Shown here piece by piece: positions 1 to 11,100 of a stretch of DNA of 64,000 bases (positions are counted from its first letter, which is position 1; each line of letters opens with the position of its first letter). The DNA lies in NCBI RefSeq assembly GCF_000003815.2, contig NC_049984.1:13186003-13250002 (forward strand), written 5' to 3'. The translations under genes were made by a program, and so were the position numbers. The DNA comes from Branchiostoma floridae (Eukaryota > Chordata > Leptocardii > Amphioxiformes > Branchiostomatidae). A model generated the notes under the pieces. The model saw only the letters and a list, made by a program, of their open reading frames with translations. It made no database searches and was not told where the DNA came from.

Positions 1-682
1 AAGAGAAGGAGTAGACATTGTCTGGAACAAGAAAAATTCTGGCCACTACCGTACGGTACCAAAATTATGGAGATCAGTTTCAAGTGCATTTAGCATGCAC
101 ATTCATGCACATTCAAGCTTGCATTTAGCATGCAAGTGGATTTTTCAAATAAGAGAAGAATACACAAGGCCCCAGCAAGGGGAATCAGATGTTAGCCTAG
201 AATCAGTATGAAAGGAATACTGATACCTTATGACTCCTTCTCTTTCTTCAGCTGTCTACAACTTTCTCCACGGAGACCTGCCAATAGCAATGCTTTCTCC
301 ATGCTGCTGTTCCTGTGGAGACTGCCAGGGGTCTAGCCAGCACCTGTTATTTGGTCATTTGATAGAATTTTGCTGCGTACGTAGGAAAGAAAAATCTAAA
401 GTCTGTTCCATCAATCTGGTTCTACAAAACTCAGTGATGATAATAATTATATTAGCTATCCAAATAGGACTAAACTCTGCCCAAACACAGGCCTGCAAAT
501 TGAACAGCGATAGAAATTTGTATGTGATGAAAAGCAAAGTCACATTCCCCTTTTTTGGGAATAGAGATGGAAATGTTTCAAGCTGGCTAAAGCCCTGGTT
601 TATACCTTTATTCCTTATGTAACAATAGTGTTCAGAACTCTACTGTATTGATGGTGTATGTTCCATCAATTTGACCTGTCAG
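1..682. other. Left-edge sequence upstream of first recognised exon
   Basis: I see no supported coding exon here. The stretch lies upstream of the first recognised FAM173 exon and is probably intron of that gene, because the first exon I can recognise begins behind a 3' splice site (CAG at 680-682) and the family's N-terminal membrane-anchor region is missing. The open frame at 230-622 has a low-complexity Cys-rich start and no family resemblance, so I treat it as chance. Confidence 0.5.
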
Positions 683-2843
683 GTCTCCGCTGCCCTATGT
701 CCCATCCGGACGACCGCAGGTAGACCGTGTCCTCAGACTGCTGGAAGGCAGACCTGGAAAGGTCGCTGACCTAGGCAGTGGGGATGGGCGCATTGTAAGT
801 AGCAGGTTTAGACCTGAATGTATGCCCCACGTAGCCTTCTGCATAACAGCAGCTTTTCTGGTCTTGTCATTTTTATTGTGGCTTACCTTTATGGAATATT
901 TTATTGCTCATGTTGTTAATGTATGACAACAAATGTATTTTGAGCATGCAATTTTTTCTTTGTACCAATCTTATTTCTTCCTAAAGAATTGAAAGCTGAA
1001 AGCTTATGACTATGTATTTTTCCTTTAACGTGAGCTTGCTAGCCATGTGAAGTTTGTACTTTGATCCCTTTTTCATAGACATAGGGCAACATTAAAACGT
1101 GCTGTGTGCTGTATGGAATGCAATTCAAAATATGTATGCTTGACCACCTACCTTGCTTCCTCAGTCTCTGAGGCTGCATACAACTGAGTCTAGTGAGTGG
1201 TTACAATTTTACAACACTTCTGAATGGTTTGCAGTGTGTTTAGCAAGGCTTAGAAACGTTTAAGTAGATGACTGAACAATTGAACCTTTGATATAAATGT
1301 GTAAAGCATGTAACTAAGATTTTCCACATTTGGAGGATACTCAAGGCTAAAATACAAATGTAATAGATTTCATTAACCTTAAAAAAATGATTTTTCCTCT
1401 TTCTTGCACTATCCATTTTTTGTGTGACTGTCTGCATGGATATATTACCTCCCATGCAGAGCCTCGCCCATACAATACTAGTATACCCTGGGAGGCGGGG
1501 GCTCTGTGTTAAACTGGGCTGATGAGGTTTTCAGGCTTTTATGGGATTGGCCTCTAACCGGCTGTCTGCCAATCAGAGTATTGATTTTACTTGAAGATTA
1601 TACTTGGGCGATTCTCAGCCGGTTAGAGGCCACACTCACGAAGTGCAAACTTCAGCCCAGTTTTATAGCAGAACCTCCCCTAGGTAGCCTGGTATCTAAA
1701 CCCATTGTAGCTGCTGAGCCTCTTCTTCCTGAGCTTTTGCAAATTAGGAAGAGGAGACGTGGTAGCTTTAATAGGTTTGGAGACCAGGCTATCCCCAAAG
1801 TATATTCCTGATAGGCTGTGGGTTAGGCTCTGTTAGGTAAATCTAGATCTATTTCTTGCATCATCCACTCTTTGCATTGCTGTATCATTAGTACATCATG
1901 TATATGAAATCACCACTAATGTCAATGTTGGCCCCACGCATTTTTCTCCAGGTATGTGCTGTAGCCACGCAGGGTTTCCGTGCAGATGGGTATGAGTTGA
2001 ACCCATTCCTGCTCGGCTATTCCAGGCTTCTGGCACACAGGAAAGGTCTGGCAAGCCTGGCCAGATTCCACAGGAGAGACCTGTTTAAGGTGAGAAGGCT
2101 ACCTGCTTCACCATTATTGTTTTCATGAGAATCTTACAGTTGTCAGTCCACAACCTGCTACTGTCTGTAACATAAGGTTCATCATGACCTCAGTGAAAAT
2201 GGAAGTATTGTAATTACCATGCTTGTCCTGGTTCTTTGCATGTTGCAAAATGACGTGGTGCTTCACCTTTCTCATTGATTCATACTGTATCCTGTGCGGA
2301 TTTGCTGCAAACATGTTGTTAGAAGCTGCCTAGATTCAATAATGTGACTTTGAATATAATATCTATAATTATCAATCATAACAGTAATTGTTAACTTTCC
2401 TTACAGGCAGATCTGAAGCAGTATAGCAACATTGTCATCTATGGAGAACCTGTGATAGTAAGTGCATTTTATGGTTTCTTACTTTTACATTTTTGTAAAC
2501 TGCTGTTATGTACTTGGGAAGATGAAAGAAAACATAGTTGGTACATGTACATGTAAGTTTAGGCACATAACTTGGGCAAGTGGTATCTGTAATCTATTTG
2601 AGCATTTTCTTATAAAAACACAACATTTCATTACATGTGACGCTCTACCAACTTAGTCCCACAAGAGCATTTTTTGTGTCCTCATCCCAAACTAACCAGC
2701 TGAGACGACTGGAGCAGAAGCTCGCAGAGGAGGTTACATCTGGGTCAAGGGTCATCTGCTGCAGGTACAAGCTGCCCACGTGGGCGCCGACCACAACGCT
2801 AGGAGAAGGGATCGAAACTATCTATGTCTATGACAAGGTCTGA
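683..2843 (+). CDS. ATPSCKMT/ANTKMT-like: FAM173-family mitochondrial lysine methyltransferase (ATP synthase c-subunit or ANT type), 5' end missing
   Basis: Four exons join in frame: 683-794, 1952-2089, 2407-2457 and 2700-2843 (stop TGA). All internal borders are GT-AG. The product is the SAM-dependent methyltransferase of the FAM173 family, whose members methylate a lysine on the ATP synthase c-subunit (ATPSCKMT) or on the adenine nucleotide translocase (ANTKMT) in the inner mitochondrial membrane. What is seen: a leader segment PLPYVPSGRPQVD, the SAM-binding loop DLGSGDGRI, the acidic-loop segment YELNPFLLGYSR, the QYSNIVIYGEP strand and a C-terminal CRYKLPTWAP segment, in family order. The N-terminal transmembrane anchor is not visible and presumably lies left of the window. 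The C-terminus stops shortly after YVYDKV and is shorter than in the human proteins. A single invertebrate gene probably predates the two vertebrate paralogues, so I do not choose between them. Confidence 0.85.
1470..1805. repeat. Fold-back MITE-like element (family copy B)
   Basis: Same family as the element at 11786-11967. It contains GGCCTCTAACCGGCTGTC and, inverted about 60 bp later, GCCGGTTAGAGGCC. There is a left TATACCCTGGGAGGC end and right-end sequences GTAGCCTGGTAT and CTATCCCCAAAGTATA. It occupies the intron between the first two recognised FAM173 exons. Exact borders are uncertain. Confidence 0.5.
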
Positions 2844-4853
2844 CCTGAATGGACAAAATGGCTGAAGAGACATTCCTTTGACTAAGGATCACTGTTGGCT
2901 GAAAGCAAGAAGTCAATATTGCAGAAGTCTGATGCAAAACATGCTAGTGTGACCTGCGTACAGTTGGATCAATACTGCACAGAGATACTTTGTGGAGGAA
3001 GAATGGAAACTTCATACCACCAAAGCTACCATCTATTCTAAGGAAACATGGAAATTTTAAATAGGCGCTGCAAGCAAGGCTGAACATTTGTACCATTCAC
3101 TCGCTGTGCCAGAGGATTGCATTGTTGTAGGTCACATCCAAAGGAGAGCAGATACTAGATATACATATAATCTATGAGCAAAGGTTCATTTGAAATTGGC
3201 CTTGATCTCTTTTTCCTATATGATGGTAGGAACTTGAAGATACACAAATTGGAGGATACGTGTGAAATCATGGTGTTCAATGGACAAGCGTGGAAATCAT
3301 AGCATACTAGTACTTTGAGGAATCGTATGTAAGTTGCCTTCATGAAATTCAATGTTCTAATGATTTACATTATGACTGTTGCTTGTAATGTGTAGTCATG
3401 CTACATGTATAGGTTTGATGTTCTTAAAATTTATGCTCATGTCCTAGTAAATAACCTTGACATGTATGGTCTTAACGTGCTTTTTACCATATTTATTATC
3501 ATAATCATATATGTCCATGTCCATCCACATTAAGCATATGTAATAGTTTTGCTGTTAGCACATTGTAGCCAGACTGTATGGATATAATTTCCAATGTAAA
3601 TAGAGCTATTCAGTGAGAAATGACAAATTACACTACATAAACATGCACAGCTTTTAAATTTCCATCGGGCTCCTTATAGTCATCACAAGCCACCATGACC
3701 TTCACTATCTTTCCATAATTGATAGCCAGTATAACACATTAACTTTCTTCTTTATACAGTTACTGCTAATCCGCCTATACTATAATCTTCATGTTGTGTC
3801 ACCATTATCTAGAGAAGCATACAAGTGCCTGTCTTGAGTTCTTACTGACTGACAAGATATACACATTATACTGCCATTACAGCCGGATCAGTTTTCCGTT
3901 GTGTAGTTTGTCACAAAAACTGGTGGGATTTATTGAAGAATGAAAGAAATCCCAGCCTTAATAACAACTACAGCCCGATTTATCATTCTTGGTTTGTTCT
4001 GAAATGCGTGTCTTATTATATGAAGCAAGTTTGCTGGCAACAAAAATGTCTAACAGACTCAACTCCAAAGACTTTAAACAGTAAAAAAATAAAACTTCTC
4101 TGTTTAGTGTAGTGTGAATGAGGTACATGTGCATTTTCATATCACAAAGTATGAACAGTGTAACAAAGCTGCTGTCATATATCTAATCCCAATATATACT
4201 TTGTATTATACACTGCAGTGATATGTATTAGTCATCTGAAACACGACACATACATCCAGGTCAAAGACATGCACTTAGCCTATTTAGGATACCTCTAAGT
4301 TTCATGTAGTCTTAAAACTTTACATCTTCCTTCTCAGAGCCATTCAATTAATTATATCCATCGGCAATAACAGAGTAATCCCGATCATTTTCTCACGTTT
4401 TTTGCCAATCGTTAAAAAATACACTAATTGTGAAAAAGCTTTAGAGAGAATTATTTGTATGGAGATGCATGGTCTGATATTATTAGTGGCACGTATGCCT
4501 TATAGCCTTTTGATTCAATCATACTTGTGTGATTAGCACATATAGGTCTTCAGTTCAAATAGCACCAGTGGATAGTTGCTCATTTATAGTGCACGTCCAC
4601 AACAATACTGTCACTATTCTATACACTGAATTCAAGGTGTTTCTGCATGCTACAGTGTCTGACACTTTTTTATGTTTGTCTTTTACTATCTTGGAAGGAC
4701 TGCAGATGGTGAAGGATGGACCAACATCCTAGTAGGTAATTCGATAATATGAAGGACCCCAAAGCCTAAATGGTACCATCCAGTGTGATGCCATCCTTCC
4801 AATTCTCAGAACTTTTGCAGATAGCAACCTCTGCCATTTTGTATAATCCTGTC
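2844..4853. other. Convergent intergenic / 3' UTR region
   Basis: AT-rich sequence lies between the stop codons of the FAM173 gene (+) and SLC7A6OS (-). I see no coding exon. Possible polyadenylation hexamers are AATAAA at 4088-4093 on the plus strand, and TTTATT at 3929-3934, which reads AATAAA on the minus strand. If both are used the two 3' UTRs overlap tail to tail by about 160 bp. The open frames here are short and unlike any family I know. Confidence 0.5.
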
Positions 4854-7800
4854 TTAATATGTAAAATCTCCGCCCTTGTCACTATCACTGCCACCATCCT
4901 GCACTGTATAGCAGTACCCATCATCCAGGTCTGCTAAAGGATGGGCCTTGAACCTGGCCATGGCCCCACTCTCTGCACTTCTCACACTGCCTGGCATCCG
5001 TCTGGGGCCAAGATAGTCATCATCATCACTAGACAGGTCACCAAAGGTGTCTGCAACAAGAAAAGGACAGTTCTCACACTGTGTACATGTCAAGTAGTGA
5101 CTCAGAGGTAACTCATCCTTCTTTGCAGTTTATACTCTGCAGCAGACACAATATGGCAGACACACATTGCAGCGTGTAAAGAAAACGTTTGTTTTTGGGA
5201 GATCATGGCAGTACACAAATGCCTTGTGGAATCAGACCTAAAACCAGGCTCAGATTCTTAGTGTTTTGGATGTGAATTTTAATGAGCTTACCTTATTTGC
5301 CACCAGCCAATCAGTGTCCAGACTGCAAACTTACAATATTGCAGACAAACATTGCAGTGTGTAAAGAAAATTTTTGTTTGGGGGAGACTGTGACAGTTTC
5401 TTTGTACATTCAAATGTTATTTGACAATGCTCTGGTTACCCTTTATCCACAGATTTGACAGGTCTTAAATTAGGTACCTGATAAACAAGTTCATATGCAA
5501 AAAAGACAATTTCAATATTTACATGAGGGTATATGTTTCAAGCTACTCTGAGACCAGACCTACCCTTCCACTCATAGTCCGGATCATAATAATCTATATC
5601 CCTGCTGGAAGCCTCATCTTCATCAGGATAGTCGTTCCTCCAGTTACTTTCATCATTGCTGTCATCCTCATCATCATACATGTCTCCTCCCTCATCATCT
5701 GCATCCTCGTGGACCAGCTCCATCTGATGGCAGTCTGTGACCTCCACGATGTGCTGGAGGTGGGTGGGGTCCAGCGAGTCCGAGTAGTAGATGTCGTAAA
5801 CAAACTGTGGGGACTGTTGTGGGGCCGCCGGGCTGTCCGACAGGGTCAGCTTCTCACGGATCATTCTGACGGAGTTACAGGTGATGGCATCGGGGTCACT
5901 CAGCTCCTGGAATCAAAACGTTTTCAAACTTGAAAAACCACATCAATATATCATATTCTAAGGACCAGTGCAATGGTAAAGTGAGGTTCAAATTGATCCC
6001 CAGCCAAGTTATACCAAAGATATTTAGAATGGTACATACTGCTTTCTCAGCTTAGCACTTGGCATATGGGGAAAAGTATACACCTTTCTCACGCGGCGGC
6101 CATGATAGATCGAAGAAGAGGTCAATGAGGCAAACAGACAAAACTTATTTCTAAAATCAGGTCCCATTTAGTTTTCCCCCAAACCACACAAATTTTCATG
6201 ATATAAGATAGAAATATAAATACTACAAGAAGTGTTATGCACCGAAAGATGTAGCAATTTAGAGTAGTGTAAACTGACCCCATAGTCCCTTAAGAGATGC
6301 AAAATAACAACGTAATAATGCAAATTTTTAACGAATTTGCAGCCATTCACGTATTGGTCGATTTCCTAATTGGCAGGCTACCATTGGTCGAACTGCTAAT
6401 TATGATGGACAGCCTTTTGTTTGCCACATTGAACTCGTTTTCGATCTATCATGGCCGCCGCGTGAGAAAGGTGTATGGTGGTTGAGCACACACCACTACC
6501 ATTAGACTATCCCCGTGCTGTAGTGATTGCATATAGTTGTGGACCCAAGATGGGCGTTGCCCTATGTACCACCTGATGCAGCAAGGACTTACATATACTC
6601 TTAGGCATTATATTTGAATGTAAAAAAAAAAGCCCCTATATCTACATTTACACTTAAATATCATTAAAACTGTATGTAAGGAGATGTATCTAACCTGCAT
6701 TTTTCTCTCAGCTCTTTTCTTCTTCCTTTCTTCATCCTCCTTGCTGTTTTCCTCCACAGCATCAAACACACCAAAGAGCTGCCCAGCTTCCACTTCTCCA
6801 CCCTCCGCCACCTTGGGGCCATTCTTTTCTGTATCTTTGTTTTCTTCCCTCTCTAGAACCACATCAATGTCCCTGTGACTTGCCACCACTTTGTAGCGAC
6901 TTGCCCGTTGGGCCACCCTAAAGGCATCACGATTCTGTTCATGTCTCTTACTGGTGACGGGCTTTGCCTGCTTCTTGGCATGCGGCCTGGTCTTAGAGAT
7001 GCTGTCCTTGATATGTTTGGGAAGGTTGTCACCCTGAGGGAAGGACAAAGGCCCTGTTACTAAGGTTTGGCATGAGCTGTGAAATTTAAGACATGTAATA
7101 CAATACCAACAGTAAATCTCTTGCCTTATTTACAAAGGCACCAATGATTCACGACTATTTCAGACACTGTACTTCCTGTCAGCCCATGACATCAGGTCTA
7201 TTGAATTCTGCTGAGCCTGGAAAGATGCATTATGTTCACATGCCTTGAATTACAATCAGTTTTGATAGCATTACCTTAAGGTGGTTACATGTTTTCTATT
7301 TTTCTGTTGAACTGAACTCATGGATGGATAAAACAACAACAGCACCAAAATTGCTTTGCTATCAAACTAAATGTGTACGACTAGTCATTGTACAAGATCA
7401 TATCTGCATGCAGACAGATATTCCGTCTATGTCATATTGCATTGTGTGGACCAGTGCGCATAAATACTGAAAGATCCATACTGATGACATCATGACATTT
7501 GGGACCCACGTGATATGCCTGACAATGTTTTTTTACGAAATCCTTGAACGACAGAAATACGACTATGAAAGCCCATTAGAAGTTTAAGAAATAACACGTC
7601 TATTGATGATTATGGCAGCGGCTATGTCGTTCAATAAAAGCGAGAAGAAATTCTGCTGACTAAACTGTTTTATCGGCTAAAGCATCCGGACGGTGGTGAT
7701 CATCACACAAAACGTCGACTGTACTTGTTACCTGTTTAGCGACTGTTCCGACGAACTTAAAAACCTCCCTGATGTCTTCAGCGGTCACTGTGGCTGTCGC

Positions 7801-7899
7801 CTGCCCATCCGCAGCCTTTAGTCTCTTACAGGAGACCAACAAAGCCTCGACAGGGTCGTCTGTCTGACAGCGCTTCACACGGACCACCGCTGCTGCCAT
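4854..7899 (-). CDS. SLC7A6OS: RNA polymerase II nuclear import factor Iwr1 / SLC7A6OS
   Basis: Four minus-strand exons join in frame: 7899-7732, 7033-6695, 5906-5564 and 5050-4854 (stop TAA), giving 348 aa. The Iwr1 family bridges assembled RNA polymerase II and importin-alpha and carries the polymerase into the nucleus. Seen here: the N-terminal VVRVKRCQTDDPVEALLVSC start typical of the family with its CKRLK segment; a basic, Lys/Arg-rich middle (exon 2); the Iwr1 domain with FVYDIYYSDSLD; and a long Asp/Glu-rich tract (MYDDEDDSNDESNW, then DLSSDDDDYLG) near the C-terminus. I chose the ATG at 7899 because it has A at -3 and G at +4 and matches the human start; an in-frame ATG at 7926 would add nine residues in poorer context. 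The protein is somewhat longer than the human one of about 309 aa. Intron 2 contains a TA-flanked inverted-repeat element. The promoter is shared with OXA1L. Confidence 0.9.
5145..5400. repeat. Imperfect direct duplication in SLC7A6OS intron 3
   Basis: Two imperfect copies of a block containing GCAGACACACATTGCAG / GCAGACAAACATTGCAG followed by TGTAAAGAAAA lie at about 5145-5215 and 5330-5400. They flank about 115 bp of unrelated sequence inside the last intron of SLC7A6OS. The copies were seen by eye and the family is not recognised. An insertion with a long target duplication or an old tandem duplication would both fit. Confidence 0.5.
6081..6473. mobile_element. MITE with 34-bp perfect terminal inverted repeats and TA target duplication
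   Basis: The left end (6081-6114) starts CACCTTTCTCACGCGGCGGC and the right end (6440-6473) is its reverse complement over 34 bp. Weaker inverted similarity continues for roughly 25 more bases (left TCAATGAGGCAAACA; right, read inward, TCAATGTGGCAAACA). TA lies directly outside both ends (6079-6080 and 6474-6475), as expected for Tc1/mariner-type insertion. The 393-bp element has no coding capacity, so it would be a non-autonomous MITE. It sits in intron 2 of SLC7A6OS. Confidence 0.8.
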
Positions 7900-8167
7900 G
7901 CTTTCTCTTCTTCTTCTGCGGGTCATAGGTCAGTAGAACACTTGATTTAAAACATACTTAGGGGTGTTTCTTTAGAATGTTGTTTCATCAACCAGGAAAT
8001 AATAGCTTATTTATTCAACAATTTTAAAAGATCAGATATAAAAAGAATTATTCACATAACTTTATATGCAAATTAGTTCTTTGTTTCTTTGTAATTTAGG
8101 ATTAATACATTTATGTAACTGCCAGTAATGGTATAACCCAGGGTAACCCAAAGGCACAGGCACAGGC
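7900..8167. promoter_or_regulatory. Bidirectional promoter interval between SLC7A6OS and OXA1L
   Basis: Only 268 bp separate the start codons of two divergent housekeeping-type genes, so the two 5' UTRs and promoters must share this interval. I see no TATA box at an obvious distance from either ATG. The sequence is AT-rich around 7950-8110. The arrangement is seen directly; regulatory function is inferred. Confidence 0.6.
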
Positions 8168-11100
8168 ATGGCGGCGTTGGTGCGAAGTTGCGGCGGTGGA
8201 GGGCATTTAATTTTTAGAAATCTGGGCAGACAAGCGGTGAGTGCAAAATGCGATTTGCTGTTCTTTGATTTGTACAACCTTCAGAGTCAACGTGGGGCGG
8301 TCTGTGTGCCTATGATTGCAGTTATAAGCTGACAGTGCTCAATGCAAGTCCACTACGTTTGTGATGAGGGAGGGGGGCATGAAATTTTTTTACAGCAATT
8401 AACATGGATGTGTACCGGTAGGGCATGGCAACTACAATATAGTGTGTCTACACTTTAAACCAAATGTTTGGTAACTTTGCTCTTCATACAATGTAGCAGG
8501 CATTGAATAATCTCTTTTCTGTTTTGTATAAAACTAACATCATCATCATTTCATTTTCAACCCAAAACATTGTATTTCTACCTCTACTTCTTCGGAACAA
8601 GGAATGAGACATTTGAATTGATGTTCCTACAATTTGTAGTTTGTGGACCCCAAATTTTTTTGGAATTTCTTTTATTGGAATATGTGCTTTTGCAGCAGGT
8701 TATGGCATACCGGACTGTATATTCCGCATCACCCACTGTCCCATCCTTTCCATGAGTTGACTTACCCTTTGGCTGTCAGGCACTTAGATCTGCAGTCAGC
8801 CTGGTAACCTTACCTCAGATGATACGGAGTACACTACACCATGTTGTATTTCCTACTTACACCAGTTTTGTATGATGTTACATGTATTATCGCACATCAT
8901 AAGCGAATTCCTAACCTTTCTTACAGTCCCAGCGAGGCTATGTTGCAGTCCACCAGAGTCTGGGCCCGGGTCACATCAGGTCTGCACCCAGAATAACACA
9001 CTTCACTGACGTCACATGGAGCTGGCTGAGAAGGAACAACATGGGGGTTCTGGGTATGGTGGGGATTCGGTACAACAGCACAGATGTAGAAAGGACACAG
9101 TCCAATATGCAGGTGTGTAATTGTTTTATTGCTCTAGCATACAGACATGGCATCCTGTTGAATAATGGATATAATGTCAGTGTTTGTCCAACAATGAGGA
9201 TCTGGGTTCAACCCCCTGACAGGAGGTGAAGCAAAAATGGTGTAGCAAATGATTGACAAGATGGGAAAGGTGTCTTTGCCTTGGTTATTATAAGTTGCAC
9301 AGATAGAAAAATGTATTGACAGGTATCAGCAACGAATTCACAGTAATAGATAAAACATGAAATTTGTGAAAACTTATACAGTATTACAGGTACTTCACAG
9401 TTATGAGATCTTCTTGTTATTTATATAACAGGCAGCAGATACATCATCCAGCCCTCCTGATGCAGTAGCACCAAACATCACATCTGAAGTACCACCAGCC
9501 ATCGCCACTGATGCCCCACTGACAGAAGTCACTCCTGTACCCTTTGAGACCCCCACTGCCCATGACATCATGCAGGCCGCAGCAGAGACAGGGGTGGATC
9601 CTTCCCTCACAGAGCTGGGGCTGGGAGGATGGTCACCCATCTGTCTTCTTCAGTCATCCATAGATATGTTTCACTCCACATTGCACCTACCATGGTGGGC
9701 CTCCATTGTCTGCTGTAAGTAAGACTGTTCTGATATGCCTTTAGAAGTTAAGTACTCTGTGCTTCAGCCTATTCTTTCCAGTGTTGAACACACAGCCAAG
9801 AGTTTTTTTTTTCGTACAGTGTAGTTTGGATGTCATCTGAGTCAGGACTGAGTGGTCACATTAGGGGCATCCTCACTAGACAGCTTTAAACCATGCTTTC
9901 AGCTAGATGTGCATTTTTACAGGTCATTCAGTGTAATATAACCAGCTGATACTGTGTTAGGTGCCTGTGAAATTCATGTGTTATGCTGAAGGGCTGTTAC
10001 ACTGCCTATAAAGATACAGAGTAGCTTCCTGGTAGGGAGCATGCTTGTCCTTATCTTGAGCTCTTTTTGTAGTTTGTAATCTTAAATTCACTTTGGCTAT
10101 TTATCTGTATGTAAATGTTAGAAGACTCCATTTGTGTTGTTTTATATTGATTTTGTTGCTCATGCTTTTGTCTGCATTTCCCTTCCATCTCTGTAGGTAC
10201 CCTGCTGGCCAGGAGCCTGATGTTTCCCTTGATTGTGAAGGGACAGAAGAATGCCATCAACTTAAACAATGTCATGCCTCAGATTCAGAAAATGAATGAG
10301 AAGATTAACGAGGCCAGAACGATGGGAAACAAGTTTGAAGGTATGTTCACTGTAGAGGTCAGACACCCTAAAGACTGTCACACATTTAGGATCTTCCCAC
10401 GACTTGACTCAGAACAATATATCTTTGCATAGAGTTGTGCTATTATGAATGTGGCTGCTGCTACTCGGACCCAAAGATATTTCCACAGGCATTTGCGAGT
10501 CCATTTATTTCTGAATCTCCCTGTAACCACTATCCTTTTCTCCTCCTGCTCAGTTGCCCACCAAACTGCTGAACTTCAGGCATTTATGAAAAAACATGGA
10601 GTCAATCCTTTGAAAAACTTCCTGGTTCCATTGGTACAGGTGAGATGTTTTTTATTCATGTATGTCTTAAGTCAAAGAAATACATGTGGATACCAAATAA
10701 CATATGTCTAATGATTATAGTACTGTAATCATGTGTGCATCTGTACTAGTAGTTATGTATGTTAGGCCGTTAGGGGTATCCACTTAGAGTAGAGTAGAGT
10801 AGAGTTCTTCGGCTTTGTTCAGCCAGGCTCTTGTAATTTCATATAGCACTGTAGTGAAGGGGATGTGATTAGGTTTGTTCTGAAAATTTTGTCCTCATAG
10901 GGCTATTGAAGACCTGCAAAAAGTGCTTTTTCATTCAACATACTGTTTTTCTTCTAGATGCCTGTTTTCATCTCGTTCTTCGTGGGCCTGCGGCGCATGG
11001 CTACCCTGCCCATCATGAGCATGGCAACAGGAGGAATTTTCTGGTTCACTGACCTCACGGCCTCCGACCCTTACTTCATCCTTCCTGTCATGACATCTAT

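Noticed and set aside
230-622. 130-aa plus-strand frame with Cys cluster
   Set aside because: No splice or family support, and it does not resemble the missing FAM173 N-terminus.
7900-7926. Upstream ATG of SLC7A6OS giving an Arg-rich start
   Set aside because: The start context is weaker and the family begins at the downstream ATG, so it is kept only as an alternative.
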